Assembly: GCF_004124325.1 (NCBI RefSeq)
Contig: NZ_QBDT01000001.1
Coordinates: forward strand, 2,542,001 to 2,606,000
Direction: 5' to 3'
Length of the DNA: 64,000 nt
Origin: Streptomyces sp. L2
GTDB lineage: Bacteria; Actinomycetota; Actinomycetes; Streptomycetales; Streptomycetaceae
The position numbers and the translations under genes are program-made. The notes under the pieces are model-generated. The model was not told where the DNA came from. It did not search any database and saw only the letters and a list, made by a program, of their open reading frames with translations. Positions 16,457 to 24,835 of the stretch are shown in pieces. Positions within the stretch are counted from its first letter, which is position 1, and each line of letters begins with the position of its first letter.

Positions 16457-17773
16457 ATGCCGAAAGTCCTGCTGTTCTCCCGCCAGCCGCTCACCGGCCG
16501 GCCGCTGCACGAGTGGCTGGACGACACCGCCGACAGCGTCGTCCTGGTCACCACGCCGAAGGCCGTCGAGGGCGCCGAGGACGTCCTCGCCGAGCACTTC
16601 CCGATGCACCGGCTGGTGCCGGACTACCACTCCTGGGCCACCGAGCGGGTCGCCGAGGAGGCCGCACGCACGTACGGCGCCGACCTGGTCGCGAGCACCA
16701 GTGAGAGCGACGTGCTGCGGGCGGCCCGGCTGCGGGCCCGGCTGGGGCTGCCCGGTCAGCTGCCCGACTCCGCCACCGCCTACCGCGACAAGGTCGTCAT
16801 GAAGCGGATCGCCCGCGAGGCCGGCATCCGGGTGCCCGCGTTCACGGCGGTGGACAGCGTGGCGGACCTGCTGGACTTCCTGGACCGCACGGGCTGGCCG
16901 GCGGTCGTCAAGCCGCGCTTCGGCGCGGGCTCCGAGGGTGTCGCCGTCCTGCGCGGCCCGGAGGACGTCGCCGCGTTCCTGGACCGGCAGCGCGCGGCCG
17001 ACGTGCCGTACCTGCCGGGGCAGTGGATGGCGGAGAGCTTCGTGCACGGGGACTTCTTCCACGTGGACGGCATCATGCGGGACGGCCGCGTGGTGCATTC
17101 CTGGCCGGCGCGGTACAACGGCGGCGGGATCGCGCAGCGGGTGTGGGACGACTCGCACGTCAGCAGCGTCATGCTCGCCCCGGACGACCCCGCCTTCACG
17201 CCGCTGGCCGGCCTGACCCGGGACGTGATCGCGGCGCTGCCGGCCGCGCCGCACCCGCTCGCCTTCCACCTGGAGGCGTGGATCGGCGCCGACGGCGAGC
17301 CGGTGCTGTGCGAGATCGCCAGCCGGGCCGGGGGCGCGCTGATCGCCGAGGCGTACGAGCGGGTCTTCGGCGTACAGCTCGCGAAGGAGGGCCTGCGCGC
17401 CCAGTGCGGCAGCGCGCTCACCCTGGCCGGGCAGCCAGCCGCACCGGCGGAGCTGGCCGGCTGGATCCTGTTCCCGCCGGGCTACGGCGCGTTCGTGCCG
17501 CCCGCCGGCCCCTGCCCGGTGCCCACGGCCCAGCTGACGCACGCGATGGCGCCGGGCGCGGTCGGCCGCGGGGTGGAGCACCTGACCCACGCGGCCGCCA
17601 CCGCCCTGGTGGCGGCCGGGTCGGCGGAGGAGGTCCGCAAGGACATGGAGGAACTGACGCGCTGGTGGTACGACGCCACCGACTGGGTCCGCGGGTCCGA
17701 CGGGTCCGACGCGTCCGACGCGTCCGACGCGTCCGACGCGTCCGACGCGTCCGACGCGTCCGACGCGTCCTGA
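16457..17773 (+). CDS. ATP-grasp ligase 1 with (Ser-Asp-Ala)n tail
   Basis: A 438-residue ATP-grasp carboxylate-amine ligase of the BacD/carbamoyl-phosphate-synthase-like group. It has an N-terminal nucleotide-binding half, YRDKVVMK (around residue 110), the ATP-binding PAVVKPRFGAGSEGV loop (around 150) and the metal-binding CEIASRAGGALI (around 290). Such enzymes join an acyl phosphate to an amino acid amine. The last 25 residues are a Ser-Asp-Gly/Ala repeat encoded by a 9-bp tandem array, probably disordered. It is most like ligase 3 (21752). It lies five bases after the reductase gene in the same operon. Confidence 0.9.
   Translation: MPKVLLFSRQPLTGRPLHEWLDDTADSVVLVTTPKAVEGAEDVLAEHFPMHRLVPDYHSWATERVAEEAARTYGADLVASTSESDVLRAARLRARLGLPGQLPDSATAYRDKVVMKRIAREAGIRVPAFTAVDSVADLLDFLDRTGWPAVVKPRFGAGSEGVAVLRGPEDVAAFLDRQRAADVPYLPGQWMAESFVHGDFFHVDGIMRDGRVVHSWPARYNGGGIAQRVWDDSHVSSVMLAPDDPAFTPLAGLTRDVIAALPAAPHPLAFHLEAWIGADGEPVLCEIASRAGGALIAEAYERVFGVQLAKEGLRAQCGSALTLAGQPAAPAELAGWILFPPGYGAFVPPAGPCPVPTAQLTHAMAPGAVGRGVEHLTHAAATALVAAGSAEEVRKDMEELTRWWYDATDWVRGSDGSDASDASDASDASDASDASDAS
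17696..17770 (+). repeat. 9-bp tandem repeats (TCCGACGCG)
   Basis: About eight head-to-tail copies of TCCGACGCG, the first with GGG for GCG, ending at the stop of ATP-grasp ligase 1. They encode the Ser-Asp-Ala tail. Copy number may vary by slippage. Confidence 0.95.
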
Positions 17774-17807
17774 TGACATCAGATGACATCGGTGGAGAGG
17801 AACTGTC

Positions 17808-19061
17808 ATGTCTGAGCACGTCCTGGTCGTCGGGACCGGCCGCGACTTCCCGGCCCGGCTGCGCGCCGCCCGGCCCGGCACCGAGACCACGGTGATGGTC
17901 CAGCTGGACTACATCGGCAAGGTGCGCGAACCGGGCGGCAACGCCCGGGTGATCGGGGTGCGCGGGGACGCCGCGGACGCGGAGTGGATCGCGCTGGCGC
18001 GGGCCGCGCACGCGCTGCGCCCGTTCACCCGGATCGCCACCTTCGGTGAGCGCGACCAGGACCGTTACGCGGCGATCGGCGAAGCCCTCGGCCTGGCGTG
18101 CCACAGCGTGAAGACGGTCGGGCTGGTGCACGACAAGGAGGCCATGCGGGACCGGCTGGCCGAGGCGGGCGCCGACACCACGGCGCACGCCCGGGTCGCC
18201 GACGTGGAGGCGCTGCGCGCCTTCGTGGTCGCGCACGGGACCTGCGTGGTCAAGCCGGTCTCCGGTTCGGGCAGCGCGGGCGTGGCCCGGGTGACCGCCG
18301 ACAGCGACCTGGCCGGCGCCTTCGAGCGGGCCGGGGGCAGCTATCTGGGGCTGGCCAACCCCGGTGTGCTGGTGGAGGAGTTCATCGAGGGCACCCAGTA
18401 CAGCGTGGAGGCGGTCTCGGAGGAGGGCGAGCACCAGGTGGTCGCCGTCACCCGCAAGTACTCGGACCCGGAGACCTTCGTGGAGCTGGGCCACGTCTCC
18501 CCGGCCGTGCTGCCCGAGGAGCGGCGCGCCCAGATCGCGGCGTGCGTGGCCGGTGTCCTGGACGCGCTGGGGGTGACCTTCGGGGTGACGCACACGGAGG
18601 TGGTGCTCGGCGGCGCCGGGCCGCGGGTGATCGAGACGCACGTGCGGATGGGCGGCGACGACATCCCGGGGCTGACTCTGGACTCGACCGGTGTCGACCT
18701 CGACGAGTGCGCGCTGCGCCAGACGCTCGGGGAGCGGGTGCTGCCGGACGTGCGGGCCGCGCTGGCCGCGGCGGACGGCCGGCCCAGTTCGGCGATCTGG
18801 TTCGCGGTGCTGGCCGGGCGCGGGGTGCTGGGCGAGGTGGCCGGCCTGGCCGAGGCGCGTGCGGTGCCCGGTGTGTCGGCGGTCAAGGTGACCGCCCGCG
18901 AGGGCGCGGAGGTCGGCGGGCTGACCTCCTCCGACTCCCGGGTGGCGTACGCCCGTGCGCTCGGCGGCAGTGCCGGGGAGGCGGTGGAGGCCGCCCGTGG
19001 AGCCGTCGCCCACCTGGAGTTCCAGCTCCGGGTGCGCGACGCGGGTGGCCCGGCGGTGTGA
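17808..19061 (+). CDS. ATP-grasp ligase 2
   Basis: A 417-residue ATP-grasp ligase of the L-amino acid ligase type. Visible are VHDKEAMRDRLAEAG (around residue 107), the ATP loop CVVKPVSGSGSAGV (around 148), EEFIEGTQYSVEAVSE, and the Mg2+-binding RVIETHVRMGGDDI (around 272). The C-terminal domain of about 110 residues is typical of BacD-like enzymes. It is most like ligase 4 (31784). It is the last gene of the rightward operon, preceded by GAGAGGAAC and followed by a strong hairpin. Confidence 0.9.
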   Translation: MSEHVLVVGTGRDFPARLRAARPGTETTVMVQLDYIGKVREPGGNARVIGVRGDAADAEWIALARAAHALRPFTRIATFGERDQDRYAAIGEALGLACHSVKTVGLVHDKEAMRDRLAEAGADTTAHARVADVEALRAFVVAHGTCVVKPVSGSGSAGVARVTADSDLAGAFERAGGSYLGLANPGVLVEEFIEGTQYSVEAVSEEGEHQVVAVTRKYSDPETFVELGHVSPAVLPEERRAQIAACVAGVLDALGVTFGVTHTEVVLGGAGPRVIETHVRMGGDDIPGLTLDSTGVDLDECALRQTLGERVLPDVRAALAAADGRPSSAIWFAVLAGRGVLGEVAGLAEARAVPGVSAVKVTAREGAEVGGLTSSDSRVAYARALGGSAGEAVEAARGAVAHLEFQLRVRDAGGPAV

Positions 19062-19083
19062 GCCGCCGGGCCACCCGGCCCCT

Positions 19084-19118
19084 GGTGCCGCCCGCCAGTT
19101 CGGCGGGCGGGCGGCACC
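19084..19118. terminator. Bidirectional hairpin between convergent genes
   Basis: GGTGCCGCCCGCC (19084-19096) and GGCGGGCGGCACC (19106-19118) form a perfect 13-bp stem with a 9-nt loop. It sits between the convergent ATP-grasp ligase 2 and response-regulator genes and probably ends both transcripts. Confidence 0.8.
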
Positions 19119-19119
19119 A

Positions 19120-19788
19120 TCAGCCGGCCGAGTAGTGGTGCTCGGGGCGGCCGCTGTCCCCGTACTTCAGGGTCAGCCGCAGCCGGCCCTGTTCCTCCAG
19201 GTACTTCAGGTACCGCTGGGCGGTGGACCGGCTGACCCGGGCGTGTTCCGACACCTCGCAGGCGGACACGGGGCCGCCGGCCCGGGTGACGATCTGCCGG
19301 ATCAGCTCGGCGGTGCGCTGCGTGTACCCCTTGGGCATCGGGCTGACGGCGGCCGAGGCACGCAGGGTGCCGAGGACCCGGTCGATCTTGTCCTGGTCCA
19401 GCTCTGTGTCGTCGAGGGCGCCGCGCAACTGCGCGTACGCCTCCAGCTTGCCGCGCAGCCCGTCGAAGGTGAACGGTTTGACGATGTACTGGAGCACGCC
19501 GGCCCGGAGCGCCTCCTGCACGGAGGCGGGCCGGTTGTCGGCGGTCACCATGATGACGTCAACGGCCGGTCCCTCCCGGCGCAGCCGGCGGGTGAGCGAC
19601 AGCCCGCTCTCGTCCGGCAGGTAGTGGTCGAGGAGGACCAGGTCGATGCCGCCGGACTGGACGGCCTCGAACGCGGCGGCGGCGTCGTGCGCCCGTCCGG
19701 CGACGCGGAAGCCGGGCACCCGGGAGACGTACCGGGCGTTGATTCCGGCCACGTGGAAGTCGTCGTCGACGACGAGTACGCCGATCAC
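19120..19788 (-). CDS. CitB/DcuR-type response regulator
   Basis: A 222-residue two-component regulator. The receiver domain has the acidic pocket VVDDD, phospho-acceptor Asp in LVLLDHYLPDESG, Thr in MVTADN and Lys in YIVKPF. The C-terminal helix-turn-helix is CEVSEHARVSRSTAQRYLKYLEEQGRL. This layout is that of the CitB/DpiA/DcuR family, whose members respond to citrate or C4-dicarboxylates. GTG 19788 overlaps the kinase stop (GTGA), so the two are translationally coupled. It is likely the pathway-specific regulator; candidate sites are the palindromes at 4821 and 23152. Confidence 0.92.
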   Translation of the reverse strand: MIGVLVVDDDFHVAGINARYVSRVPGFRVAGRAHDAAAAFEAVQSGGIDLVLLDHYLPDESGLSLTRRLRREGPAVDVIMVTADNRPASVQEALRAGVLQYIVKPFTFDGLRGKLEAYAQLRGALDDTELDQDKIDRVLGTLRASAAVSPMPKGYTQRTAELIRQIVTRAGGPVSACEVSEHARVSRSTAQRYLKYLEEQGRLRLTLKYGDSGRPEHHYSAG

Positions 19789-20417
19789 GAGGCCTCCCGC
19801 CCGCCGGTACACCCCGCCGTCCTCGGCAGCCGTACGGTGAACCGCGCGCCGCCGCCGGGGCGTTCGGTCACGGCGACCGTGCCGCCGCGCTCGCGCAGCA
19901 CGTCGGAGACGAGGGCCAGGCCGAGACCGCGGTGGCCCGCTCCGGTGTGCCGTTTGGTGGAGGCGCCCTCGACGAAGATCCACCGCCGGCGCTCCGGCGG
20001 CACTCCGGGGCCGTTGTCCGTCACCCGGAGTTCGGTGACGGGACCTTGTTCGTCCAGGGTGACCTCGATGCGGGGGCCGTCCTGGGTGGGCGCCCGGTGT
20101 CCGAGGAGGGCGTCCACGGCGTTGTCGATCAGGTTGCCCAGGACGGTCACCAGGCCGTCCGCGGTTCCCGGGCGCGGATCGAGCCGCGAGGTCCGGCTGA
20201 CCGACAGTTCGATGCCGTGGGCCGCCGCGGTCACGGTCTTGCCGACGAGGAGCGCGCGGACGAGTGGTTCGCGGACCCGTCCGGTGATCTCCTCCCAGTC
20301 GTGCGCGGCCAGTTCGAGCAGGCCGACCAGGGTGTGCAGCGCATTGCGGCGTTCGTGTTTGTGCGCGTAGTCCCGTATACGTGCTGGTGAATTCAGAGCA
20401 GGCATGTGATGGGTCAC
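19785..20417 (-). CDS. Sensor-less CitA/DcuS-type histidine kinase
   Basis: A kinase core of about 210 residues. It contains the phospho-His segment HKHERRNALHTLVGLLEL, which matches the CitA/DcuS pattern, the N box NLIDNAVDA, G1 VTDNGPGVP and G2 GHRGLGLALV. CitA and DcuS proteins are usually over 500 residues, with two membrane segments, a periplasmic PAS sensor and a cytoplasmic PAS domain; all of that is absent here. I prefer GTG 20417 because AGAGG lies just upstream; the frame stays open to 20477, too short for a sensor. It may respond to a cytoplasmic signal or partner. Confidence 0.85.
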   Translation of the reverse strand: MTHHMPALNSPARIRDYAHKHERRNALHTLVGLLELAAHDWEEITGRVREPLVRALLVGKTVTAAAHGIELSVSRTSRLDPRPGTADGLVTVLGNLIDNAVDALLGHRAPTQDGPRIEVTLDEQGPVTELRVTDNGPGVPPERRRWIFVEGASTKRHTGAGHRGLGLALVSDVLRERGGTVAVTERPGGGARFTVRLPRTAGCTGGREAS

Positions 20418-20700
20418 CCAGCCTCTTTCGAGTCTCCCCCGTGCGCGGGATCCGGACATCGTGGCCGAATCACGCACGGCTCATCAGGCCAGCGCAGCGC
20501 GGTTGTTGACCGCTTAACCACACTGAGGGCGGTTCAACCGCCACCGGAATTCATTGATTCCGATCGGTGGTGACGGCAGCAAGTCCTGTTGAGTAAAGAG
20601 ATTGATTTTACCAACTACTTACCTCCGGAACGTACAGGTGAATTCCGGTCCCAGCCCGTACGGCCGGTGCGCTCCCCCGCGAAATCGGCGAAAGGGCATG
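20418..20700. promoter_or_regulatory. Kinase/regulator promoter region with GCGGTTCAACCGC palindrome
   Basis: Intergenic region upstream of the kinase gene, AT-richer than average. It holds the 13-bp palindrome GCGGTTCAACCGC (20529-20541) and the half-repeat GGTTGTTGACCGCTTAACC nearby (about 20500-20520). Possible autoregulatory sites. The part next to 20700 follows the end of the PanE-like gene; no hairpin was recognised there. Confidence 0.4.
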
Positions 20701-21705
20701 TCACTCGGGTGCTGAGAGCAGCGAAAGGATCTCCTCCGCCGAGGTGCTGCCGGGCGGCAAGCCCTGTTCCGCCGCCGCGTTCGCCAGCGAGAGCAGCGTC
20801 TCGTTGACCGGCGTCGGCACCCCGTGCAGCCTGCCGAGCAGCACGAACTCCCCGTTGATGTAGTCCGCCTCGACCGAACCGGCGCCACGGGCCAGGCTCT
20901 GCCACGTGGAGCCCAGCGCGCGTTCACCCTCCGGCACCGGCCGCGGCTCCACGGCGCCCTCGCGCAGCGCGGCCAGTTCGGCGGCTTCGGCGAAGCCGGT
21001 CCCGGCGGCCTTCAGCACCGCCGTACCCTCGGCGCGAGCCCGCGCGGCCAGCTCCGCGGCGGCCGACCCGGGCACCACAGGACCGCACAGGGCCTCGACG
21101 GTCTGGGCGAGGTTGCCCAGCAGTTTGGTGTACTTGAACCGCATGACGTCCGGTACGACCGGGGCGCGGAACACCGAGTCCTCCAGGTCCGCGGCGACGG
21201 CCCGGACCGTGTCGTCGGCGCCGTCGGGATAGCCGCCGAGCACCAGGACGCCGGTGCGGGGGCCGCAGGCCGCGGTGACCGCGCCGGGGCGCAGGAACGA
21301 GGCCGGCAGGACCACGCACACCCCGTACACCCGGCGGAACAGGCGCAGCGCCAGCCGCTCGTTCTCCACGCCGTTCTGCGCGCACAGCAGCGGCAGCACC
21401 TCCCCCGCCGTACCGCCGCCCGCGACCGGCCGGCGCGCCCAGCGGGCCAGCGCGTCCGCGGTGTGCTGGGTCTTCACGGCCAGGACGAGCACGTCGTCCG
21501 GGCGCAGTTCGACGTCCTCGGGGCCACCGGCCACCGGGATGCGCACGTACCGGGTGCCCTCGGGGGTGGTGAAGCGCAGCCCGTCGGCGCGCAGGGCCGC
21601 CGCGTGCTCCCCCCGGGCCACCAGGACGACGTCCCGGCCGCTCTCGTGCAGCCGCCCGCCCAGGGAACCCCCGACGGCACCGGCCCCGATCACGATGTAC
21701 CGCAT
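20701..21705 (-). CDS. Ketopantoate reductase (PanE/ApbA)-family protein
   Basis: A 334-residue NADPH-dependent 2-oxoacid reductase of the PanE family. The N-terminal Rossmann motif is VIGAGAVGGSLGGRL; the family's catalytic Lys lies in RFKYTKLLGNLAQT (around residue 167) and the Glu in VEADYINGEF (around 265). PanE reduces ketopantoate to pantoate. Here it sits in a secondary-metabolism cluster that also has a PanB-like gene (26002), so it probably reduces an analogous hydroxymethylated 2-oxo acid. GGAGAG precedes the ATG at 21705. It follows ATP-grasp ligase 3 on the same strand by 46 bp. Confidence 0.9.
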   Translation of the reverse strand: MRYIVIGAGAVGGSLGGRLHESGRDVVLVARGEHAAALRADGLRFTTPEGTRYVRIPVAGGPEDVELRPDDVLVLAVKTQHTADALARWARRPVAGGGTAGEVLPLLCAQNGVENERLALRLFRRVYGVCVVLPASFLRPGAVTAACGPRTGVLVLGGYPDGADDTVRAVAADLEDSVFRAPVVPDVMRFKYTKLLGNLAQTVEALCGPVVPGSAAAELAARARAEGTAVLKAAGTGFAEAAELAALREGAVEPRPVPEGERALGSTWQSLARGAGSVEADYINGEFVLLGRLHGVPTPVNETLLSLANAAAEQGLPPGSTSAEEILSLLSAPE

Positions 21706-21751
21706 CACTGCTCTCCGCTTCCCTCGTGCTAGCCCGGCGGACGTCCCGCCG

Positions 21752-23035
21752 TCACCCGGTCCATTCAACCGAGGTGCCGTACCAGGCCGCGAGTTCCCCC
21801 ACGCGGCGCTCCACCTCGGCGGCGTCCCGGCCCGTCACGACGTAACCGGCCAGGTACACACCGGACTTCTCGCCGCCCTCGTACCGGGTGCCGACGCGGC
21901 CGCGCAGCCGCTGCTCGACGACGTACGGCGGCGGGTCGGCGGGCAGCGCGGCGAGGGTGCCGGCCTCCGGGTAGAAGACGACCCAGCCGGCCGAGCTGCC
22001 CGGCGCCGCCCCGGTCACCTCGCGCACCCGGTGCGCGGAGCCCTCGACCTGGGCCAGGAACCACTCCTCGTCCAGGTCGAGGCCGCTCGCGGCGCGCACG
22101 GCCGCGCCGGTCAGGGCGCCCCCGGTACGGCTGGCCACCTCGCACAGCACCAGCTCGTCGCCGGGGGTGCGGAACACCTCCAGGTGGAAGGTGGTGCACG
22201 CGGGTGTCGGCAGCGCGTCCAGCACCCGCCGGGCGTATCCGGCCAGCCGGTCCACGAGCGGGTCGTCCCGGGTCAGCTGGACCGAGCCCAGGTGGGCGCC
22301 GGTGCGGTAGGACAGGCAGTCGTTCAGGTAGCGGGAGACGAACACCGCGCGGGGGCGGCCGTCCACGACGAGGCCGTCCACCACGTACATGTCCCCGTCG
22401 ACGAACTCCTCGGCCTGCGCGTGCTCGGGCAGCCCGGCGGCGAGCAGTTCGGCGAGGTCGGTGTCGTCGCGCAGCACCCGCGTGCCCGTGGAGCCCGAGC
22501 CGAAGGCCGGTTTGACGACCACCGGGTACGGGTGGTCGCGCAGGAAGGCCAGGAGGTCGACGACCAGCCGTACCGGGGCGAACTCCGGGACGCGCACCCC
22601 CTGTTCCCGCAGCAGCGACTTCATCAGCACCTTGTCCCGGAACGCGAGCGCGCCGGCGAAGTCCTGGCCGTCCGCGCCGACCAGCTCGCGCAGCCGGGCC
22701 GCGCGCAGCACGTCGGCCTCCGAGCGGGCCACCACCGTCCGGGGCCGCAGCGCGAGCACGGCCCGCTCCACCTCGCCGCCGGTGGCGTAGGCGCCGTAGG
22801 ACCGCGCGCCCGGGATGTGGCGGTACTGGGGGTACCGGCGCGCCGAGACCAGCAGCGAGGGCCGGATCCCGGCCTCGGCGGACCACTTGTCGTAGGGGGT
22901 GTCGGCGTAGTCGCTGTCGACGAGGACGACGACCGGTCCGCCGGTGCGGTCCTCGGGGCGGGTGCCGTCCGTAGGTCGTATGCCGTCTTCCGGTCGCACA
23001 CCGTTCGCCGGTCGTATGCCGTCTGCGGGTGGCAT
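21752..23035 (-). CDS. ATP-grasp ligase 3 with short N-terminal repeat
   Basis: A 427-residue ATP-grasp ligase. It shows FRDKVLMKSLLREQGV (around residue 133), ATP loop PVVVKPAFGSGSTGTRV (around 170) and the Mg2+ site LCEVASRTGGALTGAA (around 303). It shares with ligase 1 the AEEFVDGDMYVVDG-type substrate segment. Residues 5-28 are four six-residue repeats (DGIRPx), an unusual extension. The ATG at 23035 has GGAGG upstream. It diverges from the second NtaA-type monooxygenase and is followed by the PanE-like gene. Confidence 0.9.
   Translation of the reverse strand: MPPADGIRPANGVRPEDGIRPTDGTRPEDRTGGPVVVLVDSDYADTPYDKWSAEAGIRPSLLVSARRYPQYRHIPGARSYGAYATGGEVERAVLALRPRTVVARSEADVLRAARLRELVGADGQDFAGALAFRDKVLMKSLLREQGVRVPEFAPVRLVVDLLAFLRDHPYPVVVKPAFGSGSTGTRVLRDDTDLAELLAAGLPEHAQAEEFVDGDMYVVDGLVVDGRPRAVFVSRYLNDCLSYRTGAHLGSVQLTRDDPLVDRLAGYARRVLDALPTPACTTFHLEVFRTPGDELVLCEVASRTGGALTGAAVRAASGLDLDEEWFLAQVEGSAHRVREVTGAAPGSSAGWVVFYPEAGTLAALPADPPPYVVEQRLRGRVGTRYEGGEKSGVYLAGYVVTGRDAAEVERRVGELAAWYGTSVEWTG
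22952..23023 (-). repeat. Four 18-bp repeats at the 5' end of ATP-grasp ligase 3
   Basis: Four imperfect 18-bp units (23023-23006, 23005-22988, 22987-22970, 22969-22952) encoding DGIRPA, NGVRPE, DGIRPT, DGTRPE. They are located directly after the start codon, before the Rossmann-like core. Confidence 0.85.
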
Positions 23036-23232
23036 CGCTTTTCCTCCGCTTCGCAGGCCGCCTGCAGCGTAGGTCACCGCCGGCGGCCGCAGAGGTTTTG
23101 GGAAAGACCCCGGCGCAATGGGCACAACGAGATTTTCGAAGGGAAGAACGCGTTGTGCCCACAACCGTGGACCGGCCGGAACCCTTGGCTACCGTCCCCT
23201 TCCGGGTCGCGTATGCAAAGGGGGATTCGCAG
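23036..23232. promoter_or_regulatory. Divergent promoter with GTTGTGCCCACAAC operator-like palindrome
   Basis: Between ATP-grasp ligase 3 (left) and monooxygenase 2 (right). It contains the interrupted palindrome GTTGTGCCCACAAC (23152-23165) and a second GGGCACAAC (23120-23128) that also pairs with GTTGTGCCC at 23152-23160. The symmetry and the position between divergent operons suggest binding sites for the cluster regulator. Confidence 0.55.
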
Positions 23233-24825
23233 ATGACGCGGACACCGGACCGCAGGCTCCGTCTCGGGGCTTTCCTGGTCGCGCCGGGCTATCACATAGC
23301 GTCCTGGCGCCACCCGCACGCCCACGCCGACGGCGGACTCGACTTCGGCCACTACCGCGATCTCGTGCGGACCGCCGAGCGCGGCCTGTTCGACATGGTG
23401 TTCCTCTCCGACGGGGTCGGCATCCGCATCCCGTTCCGGGACGCCGACGAACTGAGCCGGCAGGGCCGGATCGTGCAGTTCGAGCCGGTCTCGCTGCTGT
23501 CGGCGCTCGCCGTGCACACCACGCACATCGGACTGGCGGCCACCGCCTCCACCAGCTACAACGAGCCCTTCAACCTGGCACGGAAGTTCGCCTCCCTGGA
23601 CCACCTGAGCGCGGGCCGGTCCGGCTGGAACGTGGTCACCTCCGTCACCGACGCCGAGGCCCGCAACTTCAACCTGGACCAGCAGCCCGAACACGCCGCC
23701 CGCTACCACCGCGCGCGCGAGTTCATGGAGGTCGTCACCGGCCTGTGGGACAGCTGGGAGGATGACGCCTTCCTCTACGACAAGGAGTCCGGCCGCTTCT
23801 TCGACCCCGAGAAGCTGCACATCCTCGGCCACGAGGGCGAGCACTTCACGGTCCGCGGCCCCCTCAACGTCGCCCGGCCGCCCCAGGGTTACCCGGTGAT
23901 CGTGCAGGCCGGCGCCTCCGCGGACGGGCAGGACTTCGCCGCCCGCTGGGCCGAGGTCGTCTTCACCGCCGCCCAGGACGCCGGGCAGGCACGGGCGTTC
24001 TACCGGGGCATCAAGGAGCGGGCCGCCGGCTACGGCCGCGACCCCGGGCAGGTCAAGGTGCTGCCGGGCATCTTCCCGGTCGTCGGCCGCACCCGGGCGG
24101 AGGCCGAGGACAAGTACGCCACGCTGCAGGAGCTGGTCGACCCGGTCGTCGGTCTCGGACTGCTCAAGCTGCTGCTCGGGGACACGGACATCTCCGGGCA
24201 CCCGGTGGACGGCCCGCTGCCCGAGCTGCCGCGCACCGAGGGCAGCACCAGCCGCCAGCAGCTCGTCTACGACAAGGCGCGCCGGGAGGGGCTGACGATC
24301 CGCGAGCTGTACCAGTCGATCTCCGGCGGGCGCGGCCACCGTATCGTCATCGGCACCCCTGAGAGCATCGCCGACGAACTGGAGGAGTGGTTCACGACCG
24401 GCGCGGCCGACGGCTTCAACATCATGCCCGCGGTCCTGCCCGACGGCCTCGACGACTTCGTCGCCCTGGTGGTGCCGGAGCTGCAGCGCAGGGGCCTGTT
24501 CCGGACGGAGTACGAGGGCACCACCCTGCGCGAGAACCTCGGCCTCGCCCGCCCGTCCTGGGGCGCGGCCCGAGCCACGCCCCCGTCACCGGCGCCCGCC
24601 GCCACCCCCGGCCCGTCGCCCACCCCGGCCGGCCCGACCACCGCGCCCGCCTCCACCGGGGTCCTCCCGGCCCCGCCCGCCCCCACCGGCGCGTCGAGCC
24701 CGGCGGCCCCGCCTGCCCGCGTCGGCGCATCCACCTCCGCCCCCGCCCCCGCGTCCGTGCGCACAGCCGCCGGCCGAACCGCCCCCAGCGCCGCCATCTC
24801 ACCCACCGCCTCCACCGCCGACTAG
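23233..24825 (+). CDS. NtaA/SnaA-type FMN-dependent monooxygenase (copy 2)
   Basis: A 530-residue luciferase-like flavin monooxygenase, very similar over its first 445 residues to copy 1 at 14605, including RLGAFLVAPGYHIASWRHP, SGWNVVTSVTDAEARNFN and a long shared stretch around residues 140-200. It differs by an extra C-terminal tail of about 85 residues rich in Pro, Ala, Thr and Ser, probably disordered. It needs reduced FMN, presumably from the reductase at 15954. GGGGG lies upstream of the ATG at 23233. It begins the second rightward operon. Two paralogues suggest two successive N-oxidations or two different substrates. Confidence 0.92.
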   Translation: MTRTPDRRLRLGAFLVAPGYHIASWRHPHAHADGGLDFGHYRDLVRTAERGLFDMVFLSDGVGIRIPFRDADELSRQGRIVQFEPVSLLSALAVHTTHIGLAATASTSYNEPFNLARKFASLDHLSAGRSGWNVVTSVTDAEARNFNLDQQPEHAARYHRAREFMEVVTGLWDSWEDDAFLYDKESGRFFDPEKLHILGHEGEHFTVRGPLNVARPPQGYPVIVQAGASADGQDFAARWAEVVFTAAQDAGQARAFYRGIKERAAGYGRDPGQVKVLPGIFPVVGRTRAEAEDKYATLQELVDPVVGLGLLKLLLGDTDISGHPVDGPLPELPRTEGSTSRQQLVYDKARREGLTIRELYQSISGGRGHRIVIGTPESIADELEEWFTTGAADGFNIMPAVLPDGLDDFVALVVPELQRRGLFRTEYEGTTLRENLGLARPSWGAARATPPSPAPAATPGPSPTPAGPTTAPASTGVLPAPPAPTGASSPAAPPARVGASTSAPAPASVRTAAGRTAPSAAISPTASTAD

Positions 24826-24835
24826 GAGCATCCCC

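Noticed and set aside
20589..20807. Rightward short ORF (TTG start, about 72 codons) upstream of and over the PanE-like gene end
   Set aside because: Its second half is antisense to the PanE-like coding sequence and it has no good ribosome site; kept out for lack of support.
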